Assembly: GCA_945861845.1 (NCBI GenBank)
Contig: CAMAWS010000050.1
Coordinates: 1 to 11,576 of the forward strand
DNA from: Candidatus Sulfopaludibacter sp. SbA3
GTDB lineage: Bacteria; Acidobacteriota; Terriglobia; 20CM-2-55-15
Reading direction: 5' to 3'
DNA length: 11,576 nt
Every line of letters starts with the position of its first letter. Position 1 is the stretch's first letter. A program made the position numbers and the translations under genes. The notes under the pieces were generated by a model. It was not told where the DNA came from, searched no databases, and saw only the letters and a list, made by a program, of their open reading frames with translations. Positions 4,939 through 11,576 of this stretch are shown here, piece by piece.

Positions 4939-5835
4939 AACGATACGAGCAAGGCCGTCTACATCGTCGACTCGATGAACTACATCTTCCGGGCTTACCA
5001 CGCTCTGCCCGACAACATCATTGCCCCGTCCGGCATGTTGACGAACGCAGTGCTGGGATATTTGCGGACGCTTCTTCGCATCATAAAGGAGCGGAAGCCG
5101 GAGTATATGGCCGCCGTTTTTGAACGTGGCACCTCGTTTCGAAACACCCTCTTCGCAGACTACAAGTCGACACGGAAACCGACGCCCGAAGACCTGGCGC
5201 CACAGTTCGACTATTGCCGGAAAATCACCACGGCAATCGGCGTAGCCTGCCTTGAAGTCAGCGACTATGAGGCCGATGACGTGATCGGCACGGCAGCCGT
5301 GCGCATGGCCGCCCTCGGCCACTCCGTCGTGGTCGTCACGGGCGACAAAGACATGTCGCAGCTTGTATGTGAACGAATCAAGGTCTATGACATGGCGAAG
5401 GAAACCTGGCTCGACGAGGCCGGGGTCCTCGGCAAATTCGGGGTCCTGCCTGGCCAGATTCCGGACCTGCTTGCGTTGATCGGGGACCATGTTGACAACA
5501 TTCCGGGAGTCCAAGGGGTCGGCGAGAAGACTGCACGACAGATCCTCTCGGTCTGTGGAAGCATTGAAAATGTCGTCGGCTCGGCGGATCCTTTCGGGGC
5601 AATCAAGTTTCGCGGACGCGATGAAATACTCCGCCGTATCCGCGAAAACATCGAGAAAGTGCGGACCAGCCAGAAGCTCGCAACGATCTGTTGCGAAGTA
5701 CCAGTGAATATCACCGCCGACGTTCTTCGCTATCGACGCGGCGATCGGCGGCTTCTGGATCCGCTATGCGCGGAACTGGGATTCAGGAGGGTTCTCGAGG
5801 ACATTCCGCTCGCCCAGCCTACGCTGTTTTCGTGA
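4933..5835 (+). CDS. Stand-alone 5'-3' exonuclease (DNA polymerase I exonuclease-domain / FEN family)
   Basis: A 300-residue protein equal to the N-terminal nuclease domain of DNA polymerase I, with no polymerase part. It should cleave 5' flaps and RNA primers during replication and repair. Metal-binding landmarks compared with Taq polymerase are Asp13 (IVDSMN), YEADD (112-116), TGDKD (136-140) and GDHVDNIPGVQGVGEKTA (184-201), which includes the helix-hairpin-helix DNA-binding turn. DYKSTRKPTPED (76-87) is the DNA-contacting basic helix region. One oddity is that the residue matching Taq Asp67 is Glu64 (VFERG), with a one-residue contraction just after it. The protein ends soon after the helix-3-turn domain (QPTLFS). 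The start could be 4933 or 4936 (adjacent ATGs); 4936 would match the stop/start chain from the thioesterase gene. Its stop directly abuts the stop of the opposite-strand CinA-type gene. Confidence 0.9.
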   Translation: MMNDTSKAVYIVDSMNYIFRAYHALPDNIIAPSGMLTNAVLGYLRTLLRIIKERKPEYMAAVFERGTSFRNTLFADYKSTRKPTPEDLAPQFDYCRKITTAIGVACLEVSDYEADDVIGTAAVRMAALGHSVVVVTGDKDMSQLVCERIKVYDMAKETWLDEAGVLGKFGVLPGQIPDLLALIGDHVDNIPGVQGVGEKTARQILSVCGSIENVVGSADPFGAIKFRGRDEILRRIRENIEKVRTSQKLATICCEVPVNITADVLRYRRGDRRLLDPLCAELGFRRVLEDIPLAQPTLFS

Positions 5836-5874
5836 TCACGCCTTCACGGGCGTGAGGCTGAGCTTCGAAAGCTC
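5836..5874. terminator. Hairpins at the convergent exonuclease/CinA junction (possible bidirectional terminator)
   Basis: Stop codons meet as TGA|TCA inside the perfect palindrome CGTGATCACG (5831-5840). Immediately beyond lie stem TCACGCC (5836-5842) with GGCGTGA (5849-5855), and stem GAGCTT (5860-5865) with AAGCTC (5869-5874). There is no T-tract, and these bases also encode the end of the CinA-type protein, so a terminator role is tentative. Confidence 0.25.
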
Positions 5875-6567
5875 CTTCAGAAGCATTGCGTGAGCGTTGT
5901 CCACGTAAGAGCCGTCCTTGGATTCCAGTGTCAGCTTTATCGAATAATCGGGATTGTCGAAATAGGGATAGGATCCGAGTGCAAGCGCCGGGAAATGGGC
6001 AAGAACGCCATTTAGAACTCCCGCAATCTGTCCTTCGTCGGCGCGGAGGAAGATTTCGCGGAGGTGGAAGGGTTCCTCGCGAAACATTTCCTTAATGCGC
6101 TCGAATTTGCGCCGGAGTATCTCTGGCACACCCGGAAAGATAAAAACGTTCTCAACGGCAATCACCGGGAACCACATTCCCTTTCCACCCACGAGCCTTG
6201 CGCTTTCCGGAACATCGGCCATCCGGAGATTGCCTTCGACGAGGTCCGGGCTGTAGTAATGTCTCAAGATGGATTCCAACTCCGGATTCCGTAGGATCTT
6301 GCGGCCGAAAGCGAGGGCGATGCCATCCATCGTCAAATCGTCATGGGTCGGCCCGACGCCACCTGTGGTAAAAACATAATCGAAAGATTTCGAGAAGTGC
6401 CGGACTTCGGGGGAAATGCAGTCCAATTCGTCAGGAATGACAGACAATCTACGAACATCAACGCCCAGGCCCCTCAACTCACGAACAAGGTACAGCGAGT
6501 TTTCGTCGCGGGTCTTACCCGACAGGATCTCATTTCCGATGACGATGATCCCTGCTGTCTTGGACAT
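5836..6567 (-). CDS. CinA-type protein, molybdopterin-binding (MoCF) domain only
   Basis: A 243-residue cytoplasmic protein of the CinA N-terminal (COG1058) type. GNEILSGKTRDENS (11-24) and TTGGVGPTHDDLTMDG (67-82) are the two signature loops of the MoaB/MogA-like nucleotide/pterin-binding fold. FIFPGVPEIL (about 151-160) is also typical. The C-terminal nicotinamide-nucleotide amidase domain (PncC) of full-length CinA is absent. In this family the N-terminal domain is linked to ADP-ribose or NMN pyrophosphatase activity, so a role in NAD-related metabolite clean-up is possible but unproven for this single-domain form. The start at 6567 is preferred because the family N-terminus begins just before GIIVIGNE. 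An upstream ATG at 6594 would overlap the divergent peptidase gene. A -10-like TATATT lies 9 nt upstream, suggesting a very short leader. The end is convergent with the exonuclease, with zero spacing. Confidence 0.85.
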   Translation of the reverse strand: MSKTAGIIVIGNEILSGKTRDENSLYLVRELRGLGVDVRRLSVIPDELDCISPEVRHFSKSFDYVFTTGGVGPTHDDLTMDGIALAFGRKILRNPELESILRHYYSPDLVEGNLRMADVPESARLVGGKGMWFPVIAVENVFIFPGVPEILRRKFERIKEMFREEPFHLREIFLRADEGQIAGVLNGVLAHFPALALGSYPYFDNPDYSIKLTLESKDGSYVDNAHAMLLKELSKLSLTPVKA

Positions 6568-6576
6568 TAGACCGCC

Positions 6577-6582
6577 AATATA
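6577..6582 (-). promoter_or_regulatory. Possible -10 box of the CinA-type gene (near-leaderless)
   Basis: The minus strand reads TATATT with 9 nt to the ATG at 6567, so a transcript would start only 2-3 nt before the start codon. The whole gap to the divergent peptidase start at 6585 is 17 bp. A GGCGG at 6 nt might act as a weak ribosome site instead. Confidence 0.3.
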
Positions 6583-6584
6583 AC

Positions 6585-7727
6585 ATGCCTGCAAATACTC
6601 AAATTGACGCCCGGCTGATCTTCAGCGCAAGCGAAAGCGACGCCAACATGCTGTGGGCCACGCGCTTCCTCGCGCCAGACCCTTTCATCTTCATTGAGAA
6701 ACGCGGCAAGCGCCACCTTGTGATGAACGACCTGGAACTCGATCGCGCAAAAGAACAGGCGAGCGTGGATAAGGTGCTGGCGCTTACAAAGTACGTAAAG
6801 CGGCTGCAGAAGCTGGGAGCGCAATTTCCGAAGATCGCGGACGTGCTCGTTGAAATCCTGAAAGATCTCCGGATCGCGGCGGTCGAAGTGCCGTCCAGTT
6901 TCCCGATTGGCATTGCCGACCACCTGCGAAAGGCGAAGATCACAGTTCTTCCGAAAGCTGATCCTTTCTGGCCGGAACGGGAGATAAAAACAGCGGCCGA
7001 GATTCGATGGATCAACGAGTCGCTTCGTGCCGCCGAAAGCGGCATGGAGGCCGTTATCGACGCCGTGCGGCGTACAAGAATCGGCAAAGACGGTTTCCTC
7101 TACCTCGATGGCACACAACTTACGTCAGAAATTCTCAAGCGGATTATCAACACGACGATCATGTCGCAAGGGTATGTTCCGAGCCATACCATCGTGTCTT
7201 CAGGAGACCACTGCGTCGATCCCCATAATCAGGGCAGCGGGCCGGTCAGGGCACACACATCCATCATCATGGATATATTCCCGCGCTCCCAGGCCAGCGG
7301 ATATTTCGGTGACATTACACGCACGGTCGTGCGCGGACGCGCATCGGAACGGCTGAAGCAGGCCTATCGTTGCGTCGAGGAGGGACAGCAGATCGGCTTC
7401 CGGCGCATTCGAAATGGAGCCGACGCGGTACAGATTCACCGGGAGATCGTGGACTACTTCAAATCGCAGGGCTTCCCGACCGGGGAAATCGACGGCCGGA
7501 TGCAGGGTTTCTTTCACGGAACAGGGCACGGACTTGGATTGGACATTCACGAAGCGCCAGGCATTGGAACTCGAAGCATGAACACGCTGAAGACCGGCCA
7601 TGTCGTAACTGTCGAACCCGGCCTCTACTATCTGGGAATGGGAGGAGTGCGGCTCGAGGATGCAGTCCTGGTGAAAAAGACCGGCTGCACCAACCTTGTA
7701 CTTATTCCCAAGATTCTTGAAGTTTAG
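6585..7727 (+). CDS. M24-family metallopeptidase (Xaa-Pro dipeptidase/aminopeptidase-like)
   Basis: A 380-residue protein with the creatinase-like N-terminal half (about 1-135) and the pita-bread catalytic domain (about 140-375). The five expected metal ligands are visible: Asp230 (IIMD), Asp243 (GDITRT), His315 in HGTGHGLGLDIHE (311-323), Glu344 (TVEPG) and Glu358 (RLED). His-to-Glu (29) and Glu-to-Glu (14) spacings equal those of Pyrococcus prolidase. The Asp-Asp spacing is 13 rather than the usual 11, with DIFPRSQASGYFGD between, a small insertion. The enzyme probably removes or splits Xaa-Pro at peptide N-termini in the cytoplasm. The start at 6585 lacks a Shine-Dalgarno match and is 17 bp from the divergent CinA-type start. 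The RNase Z-like hydrolase follows after 90 bp. Confidence 0.9.
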   Translation: MPANTQIDARLIFSASESDANMLWATRFLAPDPFIFIEKRGKRHLVMNDLELDRAKEQASVDKVLALTKYVKRLQKLGAQFPKIADVLVEILKDLRIAAVEVPSSFPIGIADHLRKAKITVLPKADPFWPEREIKTAAEIRWINESLRAAESGMEAVIDAVRRTRIGKDGFLYLDGTQLTSEILKRIINTTIMSQGYVPSHTIVSSGDHCVDPHNQGSGPVRAHTSIIMDIFPRSQASGYFGDITRTVVRGRASERLKQAYRCVEEGQQIGFRRIRNGADAVQIHREIVDYFKSQGFPTGEIDGRMQGFFHGTGHGLGLDIHEAPGIGTRSMNTLKTGHVVTVEPGLYYLGMGGVRLEDAVLVKKTGCTNLVLIPKILEV

Positions 7728-7747
7728 TTTGTCCGCTATTTATACTT
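7717..7747 (+). promoter_or_regulatory. Weak promoter candidate before the second MBL-fold gene
   Basis: TTGAAG (7717-7722, within the end of the peptidase gene) and TATACT (7742-7747) are separated by 19 bp, slightly long for a sigma-70-type promoter. It lies about 70 bp before the next gene. This is a pattern match only. Confidence 0.25.
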
Positions 7748-7803
7748 CCGCCACTCGCATGAGCGGCTGCGAATGCAAGCCCGGCAGGGCGTAGCCATCA
7801 AGT

Positions 7804-7810
7804 GAAGGAG
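7804..7810 (+). promoter_or_regulatory. Shine-Dalgarno GAAGGAG of the second MBL-fold gene
   Basis: GAAGGAG lies 7 nt upstream of the ATG at 7818. It is one of the strongest ribosome sites on the plus strand, in contrast with the weak sites of its neighbours. Confidence 0.65.
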
Positions 7811-7817
7811 CGACTGA

Positions 7818-8639
7818 ATGCGTATTCGGTTCTGGGGAGTGAGGGGATCAACGCCGACGCCACAGCTGGAAAACATGAGGTATGGCGGAAATACCTCGTG
7901 TGTCGAGATCCGCACCGACAGCAACGAGATCCTCATTTTAGACGGAGGAACGGGAATCCGCCTGCTTGGCAACGAGCTTCAACGCGAATTTGGCACCACG
8001 CCAATCCGGGCGCACATCTTCTTCAGCCATTTTCACCTGGACCATATACAAGGCGTTCCCTTCTTCCGGCCGCTCTACAATCCGAAGAACCACTTCACGT
8101 TCTACTTCGCCGGCCGGCGTGACGCGAACCTCGTGATTGACGCCCTGGCTGGAATGATGGCCAACCCGTACTTCCCAATCGATATGTCGAAGCTTCCGTG
8201 CTCGCGGGAATACGTCGATCTCGTCGAAGGAACATTTAACGTCGCCGACACAAAGATTCTCGTGCTGCCTTTGAACCATCCGCAGGGATGCGTTGGATAT
8301 CGAATCATGCAAAACGGCAAAGTGATTTCATACTGCACGGACATGGAACACGGGACCGACTGGAGCGACCGCAATGTCAGGATACTGGCCAGGGACTCCG
8401 ACTTCCTGATCGCCGACGCCCAGTACAACCCGGAAGAGTTGCATGAACATGTCGGGTGGGGTCACAGCACGTGGAAGCAGGCCATCGATCTGGGTATTGA
8501 ATCCGGGGCAAAGCGCATTGTGTTGTATCATCACGATCCTTATCACGAGGATACCGAAGTCGATAGCATCCTTCAGAAGGCAAAGCTGCTCTTTCCTGAC
8601 GTAATTGCCGCAAGTGAAGGCCTCGTAGTCACGATTTAA
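7818..8639 (+). CDS. Metallo-beta-lactamase-fold hydrolase, RNase Z / cyclic-phosphodiesterase-like
   Basis: A 273-residue protein. The N-terminus [13 protein letters not shown] (3-15) with [11 protein letters not shown] (21-31) and [12 protein letters not shown] (40-51) marks the bacterial MBL branch near RNase Z, PhnP and class III cyclic-nucleotide phosphodiesterases. Metal ligands are [10 protein letters not shown] (70-79, His71, His73, Asp75, His76), His154 (LNHPQG) and Asp175 (CTDMEH). LIADAQY (197-203), GWGHST (213-218) and HHD (238-240) complete the site. The substrate is probably a phosphodiester; whether nucleotide, RNA or phosphonate-derived cannot be told. The closing segment [11 protein letters not shown] matches the usual end of this family. 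It is preceded by a strong ribosome site and followed after 19 bp by the DnaJ gene. It belongs to a different branch from the glyoxalase-like hydrolase at 3899. Confidence 0.85.
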   Translation: MRIRFWGVRGSTPTPQLENMRYGGNTSCVEIRTDSNEILILDGGTGIRLLGNELQREFGTTPIRAHIFFSHFHLDHIQGVPFFRPLYNPKNHFTFYFAGRRDANLVIDALAGMMANPYFPIDMSKLPCSREYVDLVEGTFNVADTKILVLPLNHPQGCVGYRIMQNGKVISYCTDMEHGTDWSDRNVRILARDSDFLIADAQYNPEELHEHVGWGHSTWKQAIDLGIESGAKRIVLYHHDPYHEDTEVDSILQKAKLLFPDVIAASEGLVVTI

Positions 8640-8658
8640 GCTAAGATCTAATCAAAAT

Positions 8659-9627
8659 ATGGCCGTTAAGTTTCGCGATTATTACGAGACCCTTGGTGTG
8701 GAAAGAACCTCGACAGAGGCTGAGATAAAGAAATCCTACCGGAAGCTGGCGCGGAAGTATCATCCGGACCTGAATCCCAACAACAAGCAAGCCGAAGAGA
8801 AATTCAAACAACTCCAGGAAGCCTACGAAGTATTGAGCGACGCCGAGAAGCGCCGCAAATACGACCAACTCGGAGAGAACTGGAAGAGCGGCGCCGAATT
8901 CACGCCGCCGCCAAATTGGCGCGGACAGGGAGTCGAGTTCGATGTCGGCGAGATGTTCGGGCGCGGCGGCCGGGCAACCGGGGGAGGTTTCCCGGGGCAA
9001 CAGGGCGGTTCTTTCAGCGATTTTTTTGAAATGCTGTTCGGAGGGGCAAGGGGCGGCGCCGGCAGTGAGCCGCGCGCCCAGGGCGGCCATCGAACGCGGG
9101 CGGCCGATGCAGAGGCTGAGCTTCCGCTTCCGCTCGAGGACATGCATCGCGGCACGACTCGCAAGCTGACCGTACAAATGGGAAACAGCCAGAAGACCAT
9201 CGATGTCCGCATACCCCCAGGCGCCCGGGATGACAGTCAACTCCGTATTCCCGGCGGCGGTCCCAACCAGGGAGACCTTTATGTTCGCCTCAAGCAGGAA
9301 CCGAATTCCCGATTCACGGTTTCGGGCGACGACACCGAGTCATCACTCTCAATTACACCCTGGGAAGCGGCCCTTGGCGCCGCTATCGAAGTTCTTACGC
9401 CGGATGGCAAAGCGGAAATCCGAATCCCGCCCGGAATCGCTTCAGGCCAACGCATGAGGTTAAAAGGCCAGGGATTGAACGTGCGCGGAGGGGGCCGCGG
9501 CGACCACTTCGTTCGCGTGATAATAGTCGTTCCGAAAACAATGAGCGACGCAGAACGGGATCTATTTGAGGAGTTGTCGCGTGTTTCCGATTTCAAGCCA
9601 CGCGATGGGCGCGACACAAAGGTTTAA
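8659..9627 (+). CDS. DnaJ-family co-chaperone, CbpA-like (no zinc-finger)
   Basis: A 322-residue class-B J-protein. The J domain spans about 6-71 ([11 protein letters not shown] at 35-37, [17 protein letters not shown]). A Gly/Phe-rich linker follows (about 97-145). Two beta-barrel client-binding domains then start at [17 protein letters not shown] (154-170), with [17 protein letters not shown] (185-201) and [17 protein letters not shown] (256-272). No CxxCxGxG zinc-finger repeats occur, which separates it from canonical DnaJ and places it with CbpA (E. coli CbpA, 306 residues). It should stimulate DnaK ATPase and present clients. An aromatic acidic stretch [11 protein letters not shown] (119-129) is typical of the family linker. 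The start lacks a Shine-Dalgarno match; TCTAAT lies 6 nt upstream. Its TAA overlaps the convergent YgfZ-like gene's stop in TTAA. Confidence 0.92.
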   Translation: MAVKFRDYYETLGVERTSTEAEIKKSYRKLARKYHPDLNPNNKQAEEKFKQLQEAYEVLSDAEKRRKYDQLGENWKSGAEFTPPPNWRGQGVEFDVGEMFGRGGRATGGGFPGQQGGSFSDFFEMLFGGARGGAGSEPRAQGGHRTRAADAEAELPLPLEDMHRGTTRKLTVQMGNSQKTIDVRIPPGARDDSQLRIPGGGPNQGDLYVRLKQEPNSRFTVSGDDTESSLSITPWEAALGAAIEVLTPDGKAEIRIPPGIASGQRMRLKGQGLNVRGGGRGDHFVRVIIVVPKTMSDAERDLFEELSRVSDFKPRDGRDTKV

Positions 9628-10574
9628 GACTTGAACGGCAGGTCCGTAATCGTCGCCTTCAGATGGTTTCCACTGCTGAGAATCTCAACTTCCGTGCCCG
9701 GAACATAGGCTGCCCGGCTCACAAAACCCAGTGCAATTGCCTTGTTCAGCCCGGGCGAAAAGACGCTCGTCGTCACATATCCGGCATCTTTGCCGTCTCG
9801 CAGGATGGGGCTCTTTACATCCGGAATGTCATTGCCTCTCAGGATGAGGCCGGCGAAGCGCCGATTCACCTGGCCGATGTACTTCACTTTTGCGACAACT
9901 TCCTGCCCAACGTAACATCCTTTGTTGTAGCTGATACCGGCATCACCGAGTTCGGGCATTGTGGTCGTCGCATCAATGTCAACGCCGTATACCGGAATCC
10001 CTGCCTCCGTCCTCAAAACCTCCCAGGTTTCACGGTCAATCGCCACCGCATCACTTGCTGACAGAGCGCGCAGTACTTTGCCGGCCATCTCGCGCAATAC
10101 CCAGACCTCATACCCGAGATCTGAAACGACAACACGGCAGCCTTCGAAAACGCGATGGCTCCAAGCATTCGAGAGATCAACAGTCTCACCCAGCCATGAT
10201 TCGATAACAGCCCGCGACCTGGGACCGATTACGGAAACGACCTGCCACTGTTCGGACACGTCCGACATCTGGACATCTTCCATGATCAGAAGCTTGTCGA
10301 ACGCCGATACCAGGTTGTGGATCGCAGCACGCTCCAGGGAAAGCCAAAGCGAGTCCTCATCCGCCAGTATGTGCATATGCGCCACAATCTTGCCCTGCGA
10401 CGTCAGGTGCGCCGCGTAGCATCCCTCGCCGGGCTTGAGCTTCTGCACGTCATTCGTAACCATGCCCTGCAGCCACGAAGCGCGCTCGCTGCCGGTGAAT
10501 CTGATTAATCCAAACCACTCTTCCTCGACGAGGACAGCCCCGGTTCGCGCAGCGTTGTAATACTCAGTCAACAT
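9624..10574 (-). CDS. ygfZ: YgfZ/GcvT-like folate-binding protein (Fe-S cluster maintenance)
   Basis: A 316-residue protein of the tetrahydrofolate-binding YgfZ (IBA57/CAF17) family. The family signature KGCYVGQEV, with its conserved cysteine, is at about 218-226. The N-terminal part [18 protein letters not shown] (27-44) and [15 protein letters not shown] match the GcvT-like folate fold. YgfZ proteins support assembly or repair of certain Fe-S enzymes in the cytoplasm. The open frame also allows a GTG one codon earlier (10577). I choose the ATG at 10574 because a perfect TATAAT lies exactly 6 nt before that GTG/ATG pair, which puts the expected transcript start on the ATG. No Shine-Dalgarno is visible. 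It is convergent with DnaJ and separated from the SYLF gene by a long foldback. Confidence 0.9.
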   Translation of the reverse strand: MLTEYYNAARTGAVLVEEEWFGLIRFTGSERASWLQGMVTNDVQKLKPGEGCYAAHLTSQGKIVAHMHILADEDSLWLSLERAAIHNLVSAFDKLLIMEDVQMSDVSEQWQVVSVIGPRSRAVIESWLGETVDLSNAWSHRVFEGCRVVVSDLGYEVWVLREMAGKVLRALSASDAVAIDRETWEVLRTEAGIPVYGVDIDATTTMPELGDAGISYNKGCYVGQEVVAKVKYIGQVNRRFAGLILRGNDIPDVKSPILRDGKDAGYVTTSVFSPGLNKAIALGFVSRAAYVPGTEVEILSSGNHLKATITDLPFKS

Positions 10575-10580
10575 CACGTC

Positions 10581-10586
10581 ATTATA
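10581..10586 (-). promoter_or_regulatory. Perfect -10 box TATAAT placed for leaderless transcription of the ygfZ-like gene
   Basis: The minus strand reads CCTATATAAT, then 6 nt, then ATG at 10574. With usual -10 to start-site spacing the transcript would begin at or within a base or two of the A of ATG. No clear -35 hexamer is present: the best nearby sequences are TGCAAC-like at a spacing that is too long. Confidence 0.55.
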
Positions 10587-10636
10587 TAGGGATCAAAATT
10601 GCAGCGTTGCAGGGGATTGTGCGCGGTCACAGAAGG

Positions 10637-10980
10637 TGTGAATGAATCGCAGGCGGGAGAAACTCCCTGGTTAAGTGACGATTACCCACACGTAAGGCCG
10701 GGAGTTGCGGATGAGAATTGAAAACTGATTGATGAATAATGATTAATGCACTTGGGAGATTAAAAATCAGATCATTGGTGCTTGCCAAGGTCTACTGGTT
10801 TTAATTCTTGCGAGCGGGCGTCCATATCTTCTGATTTCAAGACAAATCCTTATCTGCCAAGGACATCAATCATTACTCAACAATCAATTCTCAATTCTCA
10901 TCTCCAGCCCCGGTCTTACGTGTGTACTCTCGTCAGCTCATCTGAGGAGGGGAGCATTGCCTGGCTGCGATTCGTTCACA
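10637..10980. repeat. Long imperfect foldback element (~344 bp), MITE-like
   Basis: This fills most of the 422-bp gap between the ygfZ-like and SYLF genes. Core arms 10676-10748 and 10864-10935 are inverted copies matching at about 57 of 73 aligned positions by hand. They share TGACGA at the outer side, CACACGTAAG, ATGAGAATTGA and TAATGATT. Matches continue inward: CTTGGGAGATTA (from 10751) against the complement of the stretch ending CTGCCAAGG near 10862, and AAATCAGA (10764-10771) against TCTGATTT (10829-10836). They also continue outward: TGTGAATGAATCGCAG (10637-10652) against CTGCGATTCGTTCACA (10965-10980), 15 of 16. All pairs share a centre near 10806. No coding capacity or known RNA family was recognised. 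Likely explanations are a decayed miniature transposable element or a conserved structured transcript. Confidence 0.7.
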
Positions 10981-10996
10981 TATTCCGTATCGACGG

Positions 10997-11576
10997 TCAG
11001 CTCCCCGCGCTGGTCGTCCTGAGGGTATCGATGAATTTCTGGGCGGGGGCAGGAATCGCGACATTGCCGTTAATGAGCAGGTCCCTGGCTTCAATCGCGC
11101 GATTGTAGAGTGCTTTGTTTGCGTCCTTGTCAGGAGTCAGGACGGCGCCATTCAGCGAAATTCCCGCAAACAGCCCCCTGCTGCGGGCATAGGTGAGGAT
11201 CTCGGCCCTCATCGAGGCGCTGGTTTCTGCCGCGGTCGCCCTTCCCTTTGGCCCGGCTGCCGCCGAAGCATCGCCGCCAAGCGTGACTTTGTCGCGCAGG
11301 AGGTGCTTGATGCTGTCTGGAGTCATGAATAGCATGACCACGTCGGTCGATGTGCCGCCAAGCTGGAGACCAAAGCTGCCTCCAGTGAGACCGATCATCG
11401 ACGGCGGTCCCCATGCGCCGGCCCCTCCATTCTTCTTGCACGAAACCGCGCCCCGTCCGTACCTGCCACCGAATCCGAACGCCGCTCGAAGAACTCCTGG
11501 AATGACAGCCACGCATTCCGCGCGCTTCAACAATTCCTTAGGAATCCCCCCATCGGGAGCTTTGATAAGCTCATCG
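10997..11576 (-). CDS. SYLF/YSC84-domain lipid-binding protein, N-terminus outside the window
   Basis: About 192 C-terminal residues are visible; the frame stays open to the right edge, so an apparent TTG start at 11533 is not real. The first visible residues, DELIKAPDGGIPKELLKRAE, lead directly into VAVIPGV, the usual SYLF-domain opening. Further landmarks are GFGGRYGRGAVSCK, TGGSFGLQLGGTSTDVVMLF, VTLGGDASAAAGPKGR, ILTYARSRGLFAGISLNGA and a closing ALYNRAI stretch. SYLF domains bind phosphoinositides or other lipids in eukaryotes. Bacterial members are usually exported and of unknown role; a signal peptide would lie outside the window. The protein is complete at its C-terminus (TSAGS, TGA). 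The foldback element begins 16 bp after its stop. Confidence 0.88.
   Translation of the reverse strand, partial: DELIKAPDGGIPKELLKRAECVAVIPGVLRAAFGFGGRYGRGAVSCKKNGGAGAWGPPSMIGLTGGSFGLQLGGTSTDVVMLFMTPDSIKHLLRDKVTLGGDASAAAGPKGRATAAETSASMRAEILTYARSRGLFAGISLNGAVLTPDKDANKALYNRAIEARDLLINGNVAIPAPAQKFIDTLRTTSAGS

Noticed and set aside
4528..5514. Long minus-strand open frame (328 codons) opposite the thioesterase and exonuclease
   Set aside because: It lies wholly antisense to two genes with clear family motifs, has no recognisable domain, and its His/Arg/Asp-rich composition is what the complement of those codons yields.
10637..10980. Intrinsic terminator or known riboswitch
   Set aside because: The foldback is far longer than a terminator, has no T-tract at its ends, and no riboswitch core motif was recognised. 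It is better described as a repeat element.
10782..11108. Plus-strand open frame of 108 codons in the ygfZ/SYLF gap
   Set aside because: It runs from inside the foldback element into the antisense of the SYLF gene, with no ribosome site or domain.

Overview
This 11.6 kb window looks like chromosomal DNA from an Acidobacteriota-type bacterium, probably from soil or sediment. The main clue is the left-hand operon. It encodes a reaction-centre-cytochrome-like dihaem protein fused to a LolA-like domain, two tandem secreted proteins of an uncharacterised CDP/WxDGRKL/PWVSDKK type, and a DUF6152 protein, families I associate chiefly with Acidobacteriota. The housekeeping genes are typical of a Gram-negative organism. 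No phage, IS transposase, CRISPR array, rRNA or tRNA was seen. The taxonomy is an inference from gene families only.

Layout, left to right. (1) Positions 1-369: a possible tail of a gene cut by the window edge, then intergenic DNA holding small hairpins and a 182-bp foldback made of two inverted copies of a REP-like palindrome. (2) 370-3681, minus strand: a four-gene operon for exported proteins, transcribed DUF6152 -> secreted paralog A -> secreted paralog B -> dihaem cytochrome. Three of the starts follow very good Shine-Dalgarno sequences. (3) 3682-3898: a divergent promoter region. (4) 3899-5835, plus strand: glyoxalase-II-like hydrolase, hotdog acyl-CoA thioesterase and a stand-alone 5'-3' exonuclease, tightly packed. 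The last junction is a chain of stop/start overlaps. (5) 5836-6567, minus strand: a CinA-type protein whose stop abuts the exonuclease stop. (6) 6585-9627, plus strand: an M24 metallopeptidase, a second, RNase Z-like metallo-beta-lactamase-fold protein, and a CbpA-type DnaJ. (7) 9624-10574, minus strand: a YgfZ-like folate-binding protein with a perfect -10 box placed for leaderless transcription. (8) 10575-10996: intergenic, almost filled by a ~344-bp imperfect foldback. (9) 10997-11576, minus strand: a SYLF/YSC84 lipid-binding protein whose N-terminus lies outside the window.

How the genes may work together. The left operon is the best candidate for an undescribed system. All four products carry export signals. 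One binds two c-type haems. The DUF6152 protein would have His-His at its mature N-terminus if the predicted signal peptide is cleaved, which suggests metal binding. The two paralogs share a fixed pair of cysteines. A periplasmic redox or metal-handling role is plausible but unproven. The right-hand genes are mostly conserved housekeeping functions (DNA repair or replication, peptide turnover, protein folding, Fe-S cluster maintenance) in very compact order.
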